Of a stretch of 64,000 nt of DNA, positions 8,958 through 18,067 are shown piece by piece. A program made the position numbers and the translations under genes. The notes under the pieces are model-generated. The model searched no databases. It saw only the letters and a list, made by a program, of their open reading frames with translations, and had not been told where the DNA came from. Within the stretch, counting starts at the first letter, position 1; each line of letters starts with the position of its first letter. Source of the stretch: Acidobacteriaceae bacterium (lineage in GTDB: Bacteria > Acidobacteriota > Terriglobia > Terriglobales > Acidobacteriaceae); the NCBI GenBank assembly GCA_030041435.1, contig JASHNW010000017.1, forward strand, positions 61,541 to 125,540, given 5' to 3'.

Positions 8958-9149
8958 ATGGTCAAATTTTTCCTCTTCTGCATCCTTTTCGTGCTCTGCT
9001 GGCCGCTCGCCCTGCTCGCGCTGGTAGCGTATCCGATCGTGTGGCTGCTCCTGATTCCCTTCCGCATCGTGGGCATCGCCGTCGGCGGCGCGCTGGAGCT
9101 CGTCGCGGCCATCATCTTCCTGCCGGCGCGCGTGATTCGCGCCATCTAG
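8958..9149 (+). CDS. Small hydrophobic membrane protein
   Basis: A 63-residue protein, almost entirely hydrophobic, with two predicted helices (about 3-27 and 29-53) and a short basic C-terminus (ARVIRAI). A GAGGG ribosome site lies 6 bases before the ATG, which supports translation. No family was recognised. The CPBP protease gene begins 33 bases downstream, so the two may be co-transcribed and may act together in the membrane; that is inference. Confidence 0.55.
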   Translation: MVKFFLFCILFVLCWPLALLALVAYPIVWLLLIPFRIVGIAVGGALELVAAIIFLPARVIRAI

Positions 9150-9181
9150 TGCCGAATTCTTTTCATCGCGAGGCTGTTCGT

Positions 9182-9844
9182 TTGGCCACCGTCCCTGCCA
9201 CGCGACCGCGGCAGCCCCTGGCTCTCACACTGGGCGGACTCTTTCTCGCGCTGGTGTGCCCGGAAGCCGTCGTCCTGCTGGCGTCGGAGCTGCACCGGGC
9301 GCACCTCGGACTCGCAACCCAGGAAGGAATTTTCTGGGCTCTGACTATCCTCATCCTGCTTTATGTTTCCCTGGTCGAGAAGCGCCCGTTCTCCTCCATC
9401 GGTCTGCGCAAACTCGGCTGGCGCACGCTGGTGTGGGGTGTCGTCAGCGCCATCGTTATTGCATTCGGAATCGGCGTGGTCTACGGAATCTCGGCCCGTG
9501 TGTTCCACCAATCTCTGAATGCTCACGCCATGGCTCAGATGATGGGCCATCCGTGGGGCGTCCGCCTAATGCTCGTGCTGCGGGCCGCCATCTTCGAGGA
9601 AGTGCTGTACCGCGGTTATGCCATCGAGCGCCTTTCCGAGCTGACCGGGAGCCGCTTCGCGGCCGGAGCGATTTCCTGGATCGTCTTTACCCTTGCGCAC
9701 CTCAGCTATTGGGGAGTTGCATCTCTGGTGGTGGCAGGATTTGGCGGCCTTGCCCTGACCGTGCTCTATCTCTGGCGGCGCGATCTCCCGTGCAACATGC
9801 TGGCTCATTTCCTCACCGACGGAGCCGGCTTCCTGCTGCATTAG
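9182..9844 (+). CDS. CPBP family intramembrane metalloprotease
   Basis: From TTG 9182 (GCGAGG ribosome site 8 bases upstream) the product is 220 residues with about six membrane helices. The three CPBP/Abi motifs are intact: FEEVLYRG (EExxxR), FTLAHLS (FxxxH) and NMLAHFLTDG (HxxxD/N). These Glu and His residues bind the catalytic zinc in Rce1-like proteases. Substrates of bacterial members are mostly unknown. An in-frame extension upstream to 8897 overlaps the small membrane gene and has no family similarity, so it was rejected. Confidence 0.82.
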   Translation: MATVPATRPRQPLALTLGGLFLALVCPEAVVLLASELHRAHLGLATQEGIFWALTILILLYVSLVEKRPFSSIGLRKLGWRTLVWGVVSAIVIAFGIGVVYGISARVFHQSLNAHAMAQMMGHPWGVRLMLVLRAAIFEEVLYRGYAIERLSELTGSRFAAGAISWIVFTLAHLSYWGVASLVVAGFGGLALTVLYLWRRDLPCNMLAHFLTDGAGFLLH

Positions 9845-9889
9845 CCTGGGGTGGCACCGAACCCCTCAACCACCCCGTAAACTGAATGC

Positions 9890-10768
9890 ATGGCGGGAAT
9901 CGTCCTCGACGGCAAGGCGTACGCAAAGGAACTTGAAGCTGAACTCACCGCGCGCGTCCGGCGCCTCAACCTGCAGGAACCGCCCATCCTCGCCACCATC
10001 CTCGTCGGCGACGATCCCGCTTCCGCCACCTACGTTCGCATGAAGGGCAACGCCTGCCGCCGCGTCGGCATGGAGTCGCGCAGCATCGCCCTTCCCGCCG
10101 CCACCACCACGCAGGAGCTGCTCGCCGCCATCGACGACCTGAACGCCAACCCCCGCGTGCGCGGCATCCTGCTGCAGCATCCGGTACCGAAGCAGATCGA
10201 CGAGCGCGCCTGCTTCGATCGCATCGCGCTCGACAAGGACGTGGACGGCGTCACCGCCCACGGCTTCGGCCGCATGGCCATGGACGAGCCCGCCTACGGC
10301 TCCGCCACGCCCGCCGGCATCATGCGGCTGCTGCGCCGCTACCAGATTCCCCTCGTGGGACGCGAAGCCGTCGTCGTCGGACGCAGCCCCATCCTCGGCC
10401 GCCCCATGGCCATGATGCTGCTCGCCGCCCACGCCACCGTTACTATCTGCCACTCCCGCACCAGCAACCTCGCCGAAGTCGTCCGCCGCGGGGAGATCGT
10501 CGTCGGCGCCGTCGGCAAACCGGAGTTCATCCGCGGCAGTTGGATCCGCGACGGAGCCGTCGTTATCGATGCGGGCTATCATCCCCTGCCCCAGCCCGCC
10601 AGCGAAGGGCGCGCCGGGGGCCCCGGAGGCGGTGTCGGCGACATCGAGTTGTCCGCCGTCGTCGACCGCTGCTCCGCGTACACGCCCGTCCCGGGCGGCG
10701 TCGGTCCTATGACCATCGCCACGCTCATCGCGCACACCGTCGAAGCCGCCGAAAAGGCCGCGAGATAA
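9890..10768 (+). CDS. folD: Bifunctional methylene-THF dehydrogenase/cyclohydrolase
   Basis: A 292-residue FolD, the usual length. It oxidises 5,10-methylene-tetrahydrofolate with NADP+ and hydrolyses the methenyl form to 10-formyl-THF in the cytoplasm. The catalytic pair Tyr48 and Lys52 is in [10 protein letters not shown], followed by GILLQHPVP, the NADP loop [12 protein letters not shown] and [10 protein letters not shown] near the C-terminus. The segment after [10 protein letters not shown] carries a Gly-rich insert ([13 protein letters not shown]) longer than in E. coli FolD. It stands alone, with the frameshifted GntR gene 46 bases downstream. Confidence 0.95.
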   Translation: MAGIVLDGKAYAKELEAELTARVRRLNLQEPPILATILVGDDPASATYVRMKGNACRRVGMESRSIALPAATTTQELLAAIDDLNANPRVRGILLQHPVPKQIDERACFDRIALDKDVDGVTAHGFGRMAMDEPAYGSATPAGIMRLLRRYQIPLVGREAVVVGRSPILGRPMAMMLLAAHATVTICHSRTSNLAEVVRRGEIVVGAVGKPEFIRGSWIRDGAVVIDAGYHPLPQPASEGRAGGPGGGVGDIELSAVVDRCSAYTPVPGGVGPMTIATLIAHTVEAAEKAAR

Positions 10769-10814
10769 GCGCGATACAATCGTCGCCATATCCCCGAGAA
10801 ATGCGGAGGCCGAC

Positions 10815-11725
10815 GTGCGGCTTTGGTTTGCGTCCAGCAGCGAAGTCCCCGTCTATCGACAGCTCGTCACCCAGGTCGTCCTTGCCATCCTCTCCGGCGA
10901 ACTGCGCCCTGGCGACCGTTTGCCCAGCACGCGCGAGCTCGCCCGCCGCTTCGGTCTCCACCCCAACACCATCAGCGCCGGCTACCGCCAGCTGGAACGC
11001 GAAGGCTGGACCGAAGCGCGCCACGGCAGCGGAGTCTACGTCCGCAAACAAAAGGATCCCGCACCCACGCCGGAGCAGATCCTCGACCAGCGCATCGCGC
11101 GCTTCTTCCGCGATCTGCGCAGCCTGCAAATCCCGCGCGCCGCGCTCCGCCGCCGGCTCGAAGAATGGCTCGCCAGCCCGCCGCCCGATCGGCTGGTCCT
11201 CATCGACCCCGACCCCGAACTGCGCCCATCCTGCTGGCCGAGCTGCATGCTCTTGTCTCGTTTCCTGTCGCAGCGGCCGACCTTGACGACTGCGCGCACC
11301 CGGAAACCCTCGCCTCCGCCATCTTTCTCTGCCGACCCAGCAAAGCCGCCGCCGTGCGCGCCGCCCTGCCGCCCGGCGCGGAGCTGATCGTGCTCCCGAT
11401 CCGCTCTGCCAACCAGTGGCTGGCCCGCTGGGTTCCAGCGCCGGCGGGACATCTGGTCGGCATCGTCTCGCGCTGGCCTGAATTCCTTTCGACTGCGCGC
11501 ACCATGCTCATCGCCGCCGGCCTGCCGTCCGAAGTGCTCCTGCTGCGCGACGCCTGCAAATCGCAATGGCGCCGCGGCCTCGATCAGGCCTCGGTCATCC
11601 TCTGCGATCGAGCCAGCGCAGCGCTGCCGGGGCTCGCCGGCCATCCCCGCCTCGTCGTCTTTCCGCTTCTCGCCGACTCGGCCCGCGACGAAATCGCTCG
11701 CTCCTGCGATCTCGGCGCCCTGTGA
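10815..11725 (+). pseudogene. GntR family regulator interrupted by a one-base frameshift
   Basis: The first 137 codons encode an intact GntR winged-helix domain (VPVYRQLVTQVVLAILSG, LPSTRELARRF, HPNTISAGYRQLE) and the start of a linker ending LVLIDPDPELR. At 11225-11228 (CGCCCATCC) the frame is lost. Continuing in the -1 frame gives a coherent C-terminal domain ILLAELHALV...IARSCDLGAL ending at 11725. Restoring one C to the CCC run would give a single protein of about 303 residues. GntR proteins repress transcription through the N-terminal wing; the C-terminal region is not a known effector domain to me. The gene may be a genuine pseudogene, a sequencing error or, least likely, a slippage site. 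Confidence 0.8.
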
Positions 11726-11802
11726 CACTTCGAGAAAGTGTCCTGCTCCTCGCCCTCTGCCGCGCGCCCCCGCCGTAGGCTGCTTCCATTGGGAGAAGAA
11801 CG

Positions 11803-12501
11803 ATGCAGCTTCCCATTCGCAAGCAGCAGATTCCCTGGGCCATGAGCGGAGTTCGCGCCGCACTCGGCCCCGTCCTCATCGCCGGAGCCGCCTGCAACTG
11901 GAGCGGAACTGCTCTGGCAGCGCTGGTCCTCAGCGCTCTCGTCTCCGACATCTATGACGGCATTTTGGCGCGCCGCTGGCATTGCGACACCGCTGCCCTC
12001 CGCCTCTTCGACTCCATGGCGGACACGTTTTTCTATCTCTGCACCGGACTCGCGCTCTGGATTCACTCACCCGACGTATTGCTCCGGAACGGCATCCCTC
12101 TGCTCGCGCTGGTTGCGGCCGAGGGCCTGCACTTCGGGTTCGACTGCGCAAAATTCGGCAAGCCCGCCAGCTACCACTCGTATCTTGCCAAATCGTGGGG
12201 ACTCGCGATGGCCATCGCCGTCATGGCAGCCTTCGCCAGCGGTCACGGCGTCACGCTCGTCGCGCTGTCGCTCTCGCTGGGAATCCTCTGCAACGTCGAG
12301 GGCCTGCTGATGTCCGCCGTCCTGCCCGTGTGGACGCGCGACGTGCCCTCCCTCAGCGCCGCGTGGGCGCTCCGCCGTGAGACGATGCCGGTGCACCGCG
12401 CCGGCTCCGGGCCCATCCGCCGCCTGCCGTTCCAGAGGGCGTGGCTCACCATCCTCTGCAATGCCAGTCCAAACACGGAATCAGAAGAAGCCCACAGATG
12501 A
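11803..12501 (+). CDS. CDP-alcohol phosphatidyltransferase-like membrane protein
   Basis: A 232-residue membrane protein with about six helices. A GGGAGAAG ribosome site precedes the ATG. Residues 49-73 carry the CDP-alcohol phosphatidyltransferase signature D-x2-DG-x2-AR...D-x3-D (SDIYDGILARR, then LFDSMAD). The usual glycine between AR and the second Asp pair is a leucine here, which is unusual. The family joins a CDP-linked diacylglycerol or alcohol to an acceptor in phospholipid synthesis. The product could be a phosphatidylglycerol- or inositol-phosphate-type lipid; the acceptor cannot be predicted. It may be regulated by the disrupted GntR gene just upstream. Confidence 0.68.
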   Translation: MQLPIRKQQIPWAMSGVRAALGPVLIAGAACNWSGTALAALVLSALVSDIYDGILARRWHCDTAALRLFDSMADTFFYLCTGLALWIHSPDVLLRNGIPLLALVAAEGLHFGFDCAKFGKPASYHSYLAKSWGLAMAIAVMAAFASGHGVTLVALSLSLGILCNVEGLLMSAVLPVWTRDVPSLSAAWALRRETMPVHRAGSGPIRRLPFQRAWLTILCNASPNTESEEAHR

Positions 12502-12555
12502 CGCCTTTGTAATCTGCGAGCAAGTTCGTGGCCAGGACGCGAGCGTAATCTGAAC

Positions 12556-12855
12556 ATGGGAAACCCCTGCATGACGATGGCGAAGGCCTCGGCCGGCGAG
12601 ACCACGAGACACGGCGTTTACTCCGAACATGTCAATCCGCACGGCGCCAGCCTTTTCCGTCTGACGGAGATGGATGGCGAGCACGTCGAGTGCAACAAGT
12701 TCCTGGTGCGGAAGGCTGCTCCTCCCCTGAATGCTTTCCCTGAAGGTCCTGATCGATTTGTCGCGGCTCTGGATCGCGTCCACACCCTGGTGCAATCCTG
12801 CACGCGGTTCCGGCAGGATGCTCTCAGGCCGGCGGCGCGGGCAGCCCGCATGTGA
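12556..12855 (+). CDS. Doubtful hypothetical ORF before the response regulator
   Basis: A possible 99-residue protein in the 363-base gap between the phosphatidyltransferase and the response regulator. The middle part (HGVYSEHVNPHGASLFRL) looks protein-like. The stop codon sits right at the ribosome site of the next gene (TGAGGAG at 12853-12859), as in an operon. Against it, the C-terminal third is low in conserved features and no family was recognised. Nothing else was seen in the gap. Confidence 0.2.
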   Translation: MGNPCMTMAKASAGETTRHGVYSEHVNPHGASLFRLTEMDGEHVECNKFLVRKAAPPLNAFPEGPDRFVAALDRVHTLVQSCTRFRQDALRPAARAARM

Positions 12856-12864
12856 GGAGAACTC

Positions 12865-13539
12865 ATGCGTCTGCTGGTCGTCGAGGATGACAACACGATT
12901 CGCGAATTCCTCACCCGCGCGCTGGCCGAATCCGGCTTCCGCGTCGATGCGTGCTCGCAGGGCAGCCAGGCCGAAAAGCTGGCGCTGGAAGGCGTGCACG
13001 ATGCGCTGGTGATCGATCTCACCCTGCCCGACATCGACGGCCTGGAACTGATTCAGCGCCTGCGCTCCCAGGGCGTGACTTCGCCGGTCCTGATCCTCTC
13101 TGCGCGCCGATCCGTCGACGAGCGCGTGCGAGGCCTTGAAAAAGGCGGCGACGACTACATGACCAAGCCCTTCGCCGTGGCCGAGCTGCAGGCGCGCCTC
13201 CGCGCCCTGCTGCGGCGCAGCACGCCAGGCCAGTCGGAAACAACAAAGCTGCGCGTCGGCGATCTCGAAATCGACCTCATCCGCCGCGAAGCGCGGCGCG
13301 CCGGCGTCGAGCTGCAGCTTACCCAGCAGGAGTTCGCCCTGCTCGAATACCTGTGCCGCAACGCCGGCCGTGTGGTCACCCGCGCCATGGTGCTCGACCA
13401 CGTCTGGAAGATGCGCATCGACACCTCCACCAACATCGTCGACGTGCACATTCACCGGCTTCGGAATAAAGTGGATCGCGAGTCCGAACGCCCGCTCATC
13501 CGCACCATTCGCGGGGTGGGCTATTTGCTGAGGGACTGA
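12865..13539 (+). CDS. OmpR/PhoB family response regulator
   Basis: A 224-residue two-domain regulator. The receiver domain (1-118) has the acidic pair in VVEDD, the phospho-accepting Asp51 in VIDLTLPD, Thr/Ser in LILSARR and Lys in DYMTKPFAV. The C-terminal winged-helix (about 128-222) has LTQQEFALLEYLC and NIVDVHIHRLRNKVD followed by IRTIRGVGYLL. It is the DNA-binding partner of the histidine kinase that starts 9 bases after its stop, and the two are clearly one operon. A GAGGAG ribosome site precedes the ATG. Target genes are not evident. Confidence 0.93.
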   Translation: MRLLVVEDDNTIREFLTRALAESGFRVDACSQGSQAEKLALEGVHDALVIDLTLPDIDGLELIQRLRSQGVTSPVLILSARRSVDERVRGLEKGGDDYMTKPFAVAELQARLRALLRRSTPGQSETTKLRVGDLEIDLIRREARRAGVELQLTQQEFALLEYLCRNAGRVVTRAMVLDHVWKMRIDTSTNIVDVHIHRLRNKVDRESERPLIRTIRGVGYLLRD

Positions 13540-13548
13540 CCGGGCGCT

Positions 13549-15027
13549 ATGTTTTCACGAGTCGGCAGCTCGTTTTATCGCACCGCCGCGTGGCGTCTCG
13601 CCGTGCGCAGCACCGCCGTCTTTGCCGTGGGCAGCGCCGCGGTGTTCATCGTTATGTACGTGATGGTCGCGCGCACCGTGCGCGATCGCAGCGACTCCTG
13701 GCTGCTGGGCGAGAGCGACACCCTGAAACAGGTGGCCCTCAACACGCCCCGCGACGCCCTGTACGACCGCGTCGTCGAGGAAGTGGCGGAGCACGCCACC
13801 CGCGAGGCCGGCGACGATGAGAGCGAAGGGCATCCGGCGGGCAACACCGTCTTCTTCGCGCAGACCGGCGATCCCTCCCATGCTCCTGTTTGGGTCGGAC
13901 CGGCCGACAGCGCAACATTTCTAAATGCCCTGAGCACCATGAAAATCTCGCAGGGCGCCCCGGTGTCCCTGCAGATCAAAGGCTGGCCCGCGCCCTTTCG
14001 CGTGGTGGCCGTGGACATGCGCCCTGGCGCCGGACGTCTCTATCTCGGCCTGCTCGATTCCATCTCCACGCAGCTTCTGCGCCATCTGCTGGCCCGCTTT
14101 TTCCTCGGCTGGGTAGCAATGGTCGCCTTCGGATTTCTCATCACCCTCTTCGGCCTGCGCCGCATGCTGAAGCGCGTCGACGCTATCACCAGCACCGCGG
14201 CCAGCATTCGTCCCGACGATCTGGGTACGCGCGTTCCTGCGGGCCGCCAGCAGGATGAAGTGGCGCGCCTTGCCCGCACCTTCAACAACATGCTCGACCG
14301 CATCTCCTCGTCGGTAAACCAGCTGCGCACGCTCACCGATTCGGTCGCGCACGATCTCAAGAGCCCCATCACTTCCGTCCGCGGCAGCCTCGAAATCGCG
14401 CTCTCGCTCGACGATCGCGAACAGTCGTCTGAGCTGGTGGCGCGCGCCATCGAGCACCTCGACCGCCTCTCCGACGTCATCACCACCTCGCTCGACCTCG
14501 CGGAGGCCGACGGCGGCGCTCTGCGCCTGCGTCGCGAATCCATCGACCTCGGCGAGCTGGTCAGCCGCGTTGTGGAGCTGTACGCGCCCGTCTTCGCCGA
14601 CCGCCACCAGCAGCTTTGCGTCGCCGCGATGACGACGGCGAAGATCGGCGGCGACGTTTCCCTCTGCACCCGGATGCTTTCCAACCTGATGGAAAACGAG
14701 CTCCACTATGCGGGCGCGAACGCCGTGGTTTCCGTATCCGTCTCCACCGGGGAGGGCCTGGCCTCCATCACCGTGGAAGACAATGGCCCCGGCTTCTCTC
14801 CCGAACTGCTTCCGCGCGTCTTCCAGCGCTTCGTCAAAGGCGCGGAGTCCGAGGGCCACGGCCTGGGTCTCGCCTTTGTCAGCGCGGTCGCAGTCGCACA
14901 TGGCGGACGTGCTGTGGCGCGCATCCGCCCCGAAGGCGGCTCCCAGATTGTCGTGAAGATTCCCCTCGCCACTGCGGCCACAGGCGAGGAGCGACAAAGC
15001 GCAGACAATGTTCTTTCTTCGCGGTGA
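13549..15027 (+). CDS. Sensor histidine kinase
   Basis: A 492-residue inner-membrane kinase paired with the regulator upstream. It has a first membrane helix about 20-42, an extracytoplasmic sensor region of about 140 residues, a second helix about 178-200 and a HAMP linker (RRMLKRVDAITSTAASI). The H-box DSVAHDLKSPITS carries the phosphorylated His, and the ATPase domain has N-box NLMENELHY, G1 DNGPGFS, F-box FQRFVKG and G2 GHGLGLAFV. The N-box reads MENELHYA rather than the common LxNAxxYS. The signal sensed is unknown. The organisation resembles heavy-metal or envelope-stress kinases. Confidence 0.92.
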   Translation: MFSRVGSSFYRTAAWRLAVRSTAVFAVGSAAVFIVMYVMVARTVRDRSDSWLLGESDTLKQVALNTPRDALYDRVVEEVAEHATREAGDDESEGHPAGNTVFFAQTGDPSHAPVWVGPADSATFLNALSTMKISQGAPVSLQIKGWPAPFRVVAVDMRPGAGRLYLGLLDSISTQLLRHLLARFFLGWVAMVAFGFLITLFGLRRMLKRVDAITSTAASIRPDDLGTRVPAGRQQDEVARLARTFNNMLDRISSSVNQLRTLTDSVAHDLKSPITSVRGSLEIALSLDDREQSSELVARAIEHLDRLSDVITTSLDLAEADGGALRLRRESIDLGELVSRVVELYAPVFADRHQQLCVAAMTTAKIGGDVSLCTRMLSNLMENELHYAGANAVVSVSVSTGEGLASITVEDNGPGFSPELLPRVFQRFVKGAESEGHGLGLAFVSAVAVAHGGRAVARIRPEGGSQIVVKIPLATAATGEERQSADNVLSSR

Positions 15028-15146
15028 CAACCTGGCGTGCCTTGCCCGCCATCATGGCTGGGTCGGGCGGCGATGAAGGATTCTTCATTGCTCAATCAGG
15101 AGTAAATCGACACTTGCCGCGTCTAACGTCCATAATCAGGACGCCC

Positions 15147-16196
15147 ATGCATATTCTCGCCACATCCACCGCTTATCCGCCGCACTACTACAGCCAGCGC
15201 GAGGTTGTCGACGCTCTGCTGGCGTTTTGGGGTGGCGATCCGAAAGTCGGCGCGGTCCTCGAGCGCCTGCACATGCGCACCGGCGTCGACGGCCGCTACT
15301 TCTCTCGTCCCCTCGACGCATATCGTGCGCTCGACACCTGGGGCAAAGTGAACGACGTCTGGATCGAAGTTGCGCAGGAGCTGGGAGAGCGCGCCATCGA
15401 CTGCGCCCTGAAACAGGCCGGCCTGCGCCGCGAGGACATCGGCGCCATCTTCTTCGTCACCGTGACCGGTGTCGCCAGCCCGTCGATCGACGCGCGCCTG
15501 GTGAACCGCATGCATCTGTCGCCGAACATTCGCCGCAACCCCATCTTCGGGCTCGGATGCGTTGCCGGCGCCGCCGGCCTGGCCCGCGCAGCCGACTATG
15601 TGCGCGCGCACCCCGACCAGGTCGCGCTCCTCCTCTCTGTCGAACTGTGCTCGCTCACGTGGCAGCGCGACGACCTCTCCGTCGCCAACCTCATCTCGTC
15701 GGGGCTCTTCGGCGACGGCGCAGCCGCCGTTCTCGTCGCCGGCGATCGGATTCCGCGCCGCGGCCCGCGCATCCTCGCGAGCCACTGCGTCTTCTATCCA
15801 GACACCGAAGACGTGATGGGCTGGGATATTTCCGAACGCGGCTTCAACATCGTGCTTTCTCCCGATGTGCCGAAGGTGGTCCGCGAAAATCTGGGCCGCG
15901 ACGTCGATGCCTTCCTCGCCGCGCAGGGTTTGACGCGCGGCGACATCGGCTCGTGGATCATGCACACGGGCGGACCCAAAGTGCTGGAAGCCACTGCCGA
16001 GTCTCTGGGCCTGCCCGATGGCGCGCTCGACGTCTCGTGGGAGGCGTTGCGCCGCGTGGGCAACTTGTCGTCGGCCTCTGTGCTGGTGGTGCTCGACAAA
16101 GTCATGAAGCATCGCCATCCCGCGCCCGGCACGCGCAGTGTTCTGGCTGCCATGGGCCCTGGCTTCTGCGCGGAGATGTCGCTGCTGGAATGGTAG
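15147..16196 (+). CDS. Type III polyketide synthase (chalcone/alkylpyrone synthase-like)
   Basis: A 349-residue thiolase-fold enzyme. The Cys-His-Asn triad of type III synthases is complete: Cys138 in FGLGCVAGAAG, His273 in IMHTGGPK and Asn306 in RRVGNLSSAS. Such enzymes extend an acyl-CoA starter with malonyl-CoA units and cyclise it to alkylresorcinols or alkylpyrones. FabH (KAS III) shares the triad, but the GCVAGAAGLARAADY and TGVASPSIDARL patterns favour the chalcone/stilbene synthase family. The stop codon overlaps the start of an FAD-dependent oxidoreductase (ATGGTAG, 16190-16196). This pairing is common for bacterial type III PKS loci that make phenolic lipids. The longer ORF to 14616 overlaps the kinase gene and is rejected. 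Confidence 0.88.
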   Translation: MHILATSTAYPPHYYSQREVVDALLAFWGGDPKVGAVLERLHMRTGVDGRYFSRPLDAYRALDTWGKVNDVWIEVAQELGERAIDCALKQAGLRREDIGAIFFVTVTGVASPSIDARLVNRMHLSPNIRRNPIFGLGCVAGAAGLARAADYVRAHPDQVALLLSVELCSLTWQRDDLSVANLISSGLFGDGAAAVLVAGDRIPRRGPRILASHCVFYPDTEDVMGWDISERGFNIVLSPDVPKVVRENLGRDVDAFLAAQGLTRGDIGSWIMHTGGPKVLEATAESLGLPDGALDVSWEALRRVGNLSSASVLVVLDKVMKHRHPAPGTRSVLAAMGPGFCAEMSLLEW

Positions 16197-17326
16197 GAGC
16201 CGTGTCAGGATGCAGTCACTGTGACGTATTGATTGCCGGTGGCGGCCCGGCAGGACTGGCGGCGGCGATCGCCCTGCGCCAGCGCGGGGCCGACGTGCTG
16301 GTGGCCGACGCGCTGCGCCCGCCCATCGACAAGCCCTGCGGCGAAGGCCTCCTGCCCGGCTCGCGTGACGCTCTGGAGCGCCTCGGCGTCGACCTCGATG
16401 CTCGCGACGGAGTGGAATTCACCGGCATCCTCTTCGCCGACGGCGAGGCCAGCGTCTGCGCCGACTTCCCCCGCGGCGCCGGCCTGGGCATGCGCCGCAC
16501 GGTGCTGCATCAGCTTCTGCTCGATCGCGCCGCGCAGCTCGGCGTGCGCACCGCCTGGAACACCGCCGTCCTGCTGAAAGCCAACCAGCCCGCAAGCGTC
16601 GGCGGAGCAACCTGCGCGTACAGCTGGCTCATCGGAGCCGACGGGCACGCCTCCCGCGTTCGCTCCTGGGCCGGTCTCAATGCGGGCCGCCTCCGCGGCC
16701 TCCGCCTTGGTTTTCGCGCGCACTTCCACGTCGCTCCCTGGAGCTCACGCGTCGAAATTCACTGGGGCCCTCTCGGCCAGGCATACATCACCCCGGTCGG
16801 TCCACAGGAAGTATGCGTCGCCGCCATCACCCGCCAATCCGGCGTGCGCCTCGGGACCTTCCTCGAGTCCCTTCCGTACCTCCACGCAAAACTCGCCGGC
16901 GCCGCGACCACCGACGCCGAACGTGGAGCGCTGACCCTCACCCGCCGTCTGCGCAGCGTTACCCGCGGCAACGTCGCGCTCATCGGCGACGCCTCAGGAT
17001 CGGCCGACGCCATCACCGGCGAGGGCCTGAGCATGGCTTTCCGCCAGGCGCTGCTGCTCGCGGACTCGCTGGCCGCCGGCGGCCTCGACCTCTACGCAGC
17101 CCGCCACGCCGGCATTCTCGCGCTGCCGCAGCGCATGGCTTCGCTCATGTTGTTGCTCGACCGCTATGCCTGGCTGCGCACCCGCGTGCTTCCCGTGCTG
17201 GCCGCGCGGCCGGAACTGTTTCGCGAGATGCTCGCCGTGCACGTCGGCGAACAGCCCATGCCCCGCTTCCTCCTGCGCCACGGAGCGCAGTTGGGCGCGC
17301 TGCTGGTGGCCCCCGGTCTCGCCTGA
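16190..17326 (+). CDS. FAD-dependent oxidoreductase (geranylgeranyl-reductase/hydroxylase type)
   Basis: A 378-residue flavoprotein. Near the N-terminus is the dinucleotide-binding site DVLIAGGGPAGLAAAIAL, followed by KPCGEGLLPG, the DG motif LIGADGHASRVR and the second FAD motif VALIGDASGSADAITGEGL. It overlaps the polyketide synthase gene by seven bases, so the two are translationally coupled and probably act on the same product. In known type III PKS operons the partner oxidises the alkylresorcinol ring to a quinone; that role is inferred here. A GTG at 16202 is an alternative start but its AGGAG site would be too close. Confidence 0.82.
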   Translation: MVGAVSGCSHCDVLIAGGGPAGLAAAIALRQRGADVLVADALRPPIDKPCGEGLLPGSRDALERLGVDLDARDGVEFTGILFADGEASVCADFPRGAGLGMRRTVLHQLLLDRAAQLGVRTAWNTAVLLKANQPASVGGATCAYSWLIGADGHASRVRSWAGLNAGRLRGLRLGFRAHFHVAPWSSRVEIHWGPLGQAYITPVGPQEVCVAAITRQSGVRLGTFLESLPYLHAKLAGAATTDAERGALTLTRRLRSVTRGNVALIGDASGSADAITGEGLSMAFRQALLLADSLAAGGLDLYAARHAGILALPQRMASLMLLLDRYAWLRTRVLPVLAARPELFREMLAVHVGEQPMPRFLLRHGAQLGALLVAPGLA

Positions 17327-17402
17327 CAGCGCACCCCGGCGCGACGCCATCGCGTGCGTGCGATGAGAACTGCGCCCCGCCAACATTTATTCTGGTTGTC
17401 AC

Positions 17403-18047
17403 ATGACCACGCGACTCGCGCCCTTCACGCTGGCCGGCTCTCAGGTTCGCCTCGAGCCTCTGGAACTCGCGCACATCGACGCGCTCACCGCCGCCTCCGC
17501 CGTCGATCCGTCGCTCTACCAGTGGAGCGCAGTCCCTGTGGGCGAAGAAGCAACCGCGGCGTACGTCCGCACCGCGCTGGCCGCGCGCGACGCCGGAAGC
17601 GCGATCCCCTTTGCCGTCGTTCGCCTGGCCGACGGCGCAGTCATCGGCTCGACCCGCTTCTTCGACATTGAATACTGGCCCTGGCCCCCGAGCCACGCCC
17701 ACGCCCTGCCCGACGCCTGTGAGATTGGCTACACCTGGTACACGCGCTCGGCCATCCGTACCGCCGCCAACAGCGAAGCGAAGCTGCTGATGCTCACCCA
17801 CGCCTTCGAAACGTGGAACATGGTGCGCGTCTGCCTGCACACCGACGAGCGCAACGAGCGCTCCCGCGCGGCCATGCTGCGCATCGGCTGCCACTTCGAG
17901 GGCATTCTGCGTTCGCACCGCCTTGCCGTCGATCTCACCCCGCGTAACTCCGCGCGCTTCTCCATCGTCGCCGCCGAGTGGCCCGGGGTGAAGGCGCGGC
18001 TCAAGAACATGCGCGCGCACTACGACGAGAAATCCCGGACCAACTGA
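17403..18047 (+). CDS. GNAT family N-acetyltransferase (RimJ/RimL type)
   Basis: A 214-residue acetyltransferase of the RimJ/RimL type. The conserved opening VRLEPLELAHIDAL, the strand CEIGYTWY (motif A region) and the C-terminal DERNERSRAAMLRIGCHFEGILR are present. It would transfer an acetyl group from acetyl-CoA to a protein N-terminus or small amine; the substrate is not predictable. It is 76 bases downstream of the oxidoreductase and 20 bases upstream of the PNPOx-fold gene, so it may be part of the same transcript. Confidence 0.8.
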   Translation: MTTRLAPFTLAGSQVRLEPLELAHIDALTAASAVDPSLYQWSAVPVGEEATAAYVRTALAARDAGSAIPFAVVRLADGAVIGSTRFFDIEYWPWPPSHAHALPDACEIGYTWYTRSAIRTAANSEAKLLMLTHAFETWNMVRVCLHTDERNERSRAAMLRIGCHFEGILRSHRLAVDLTPRNSARFSIVAAEWPGVKARLKNMRAHYDEKSRTN

Positions 18048-18067
18048 ACCGCACCGAGGCACTCACT

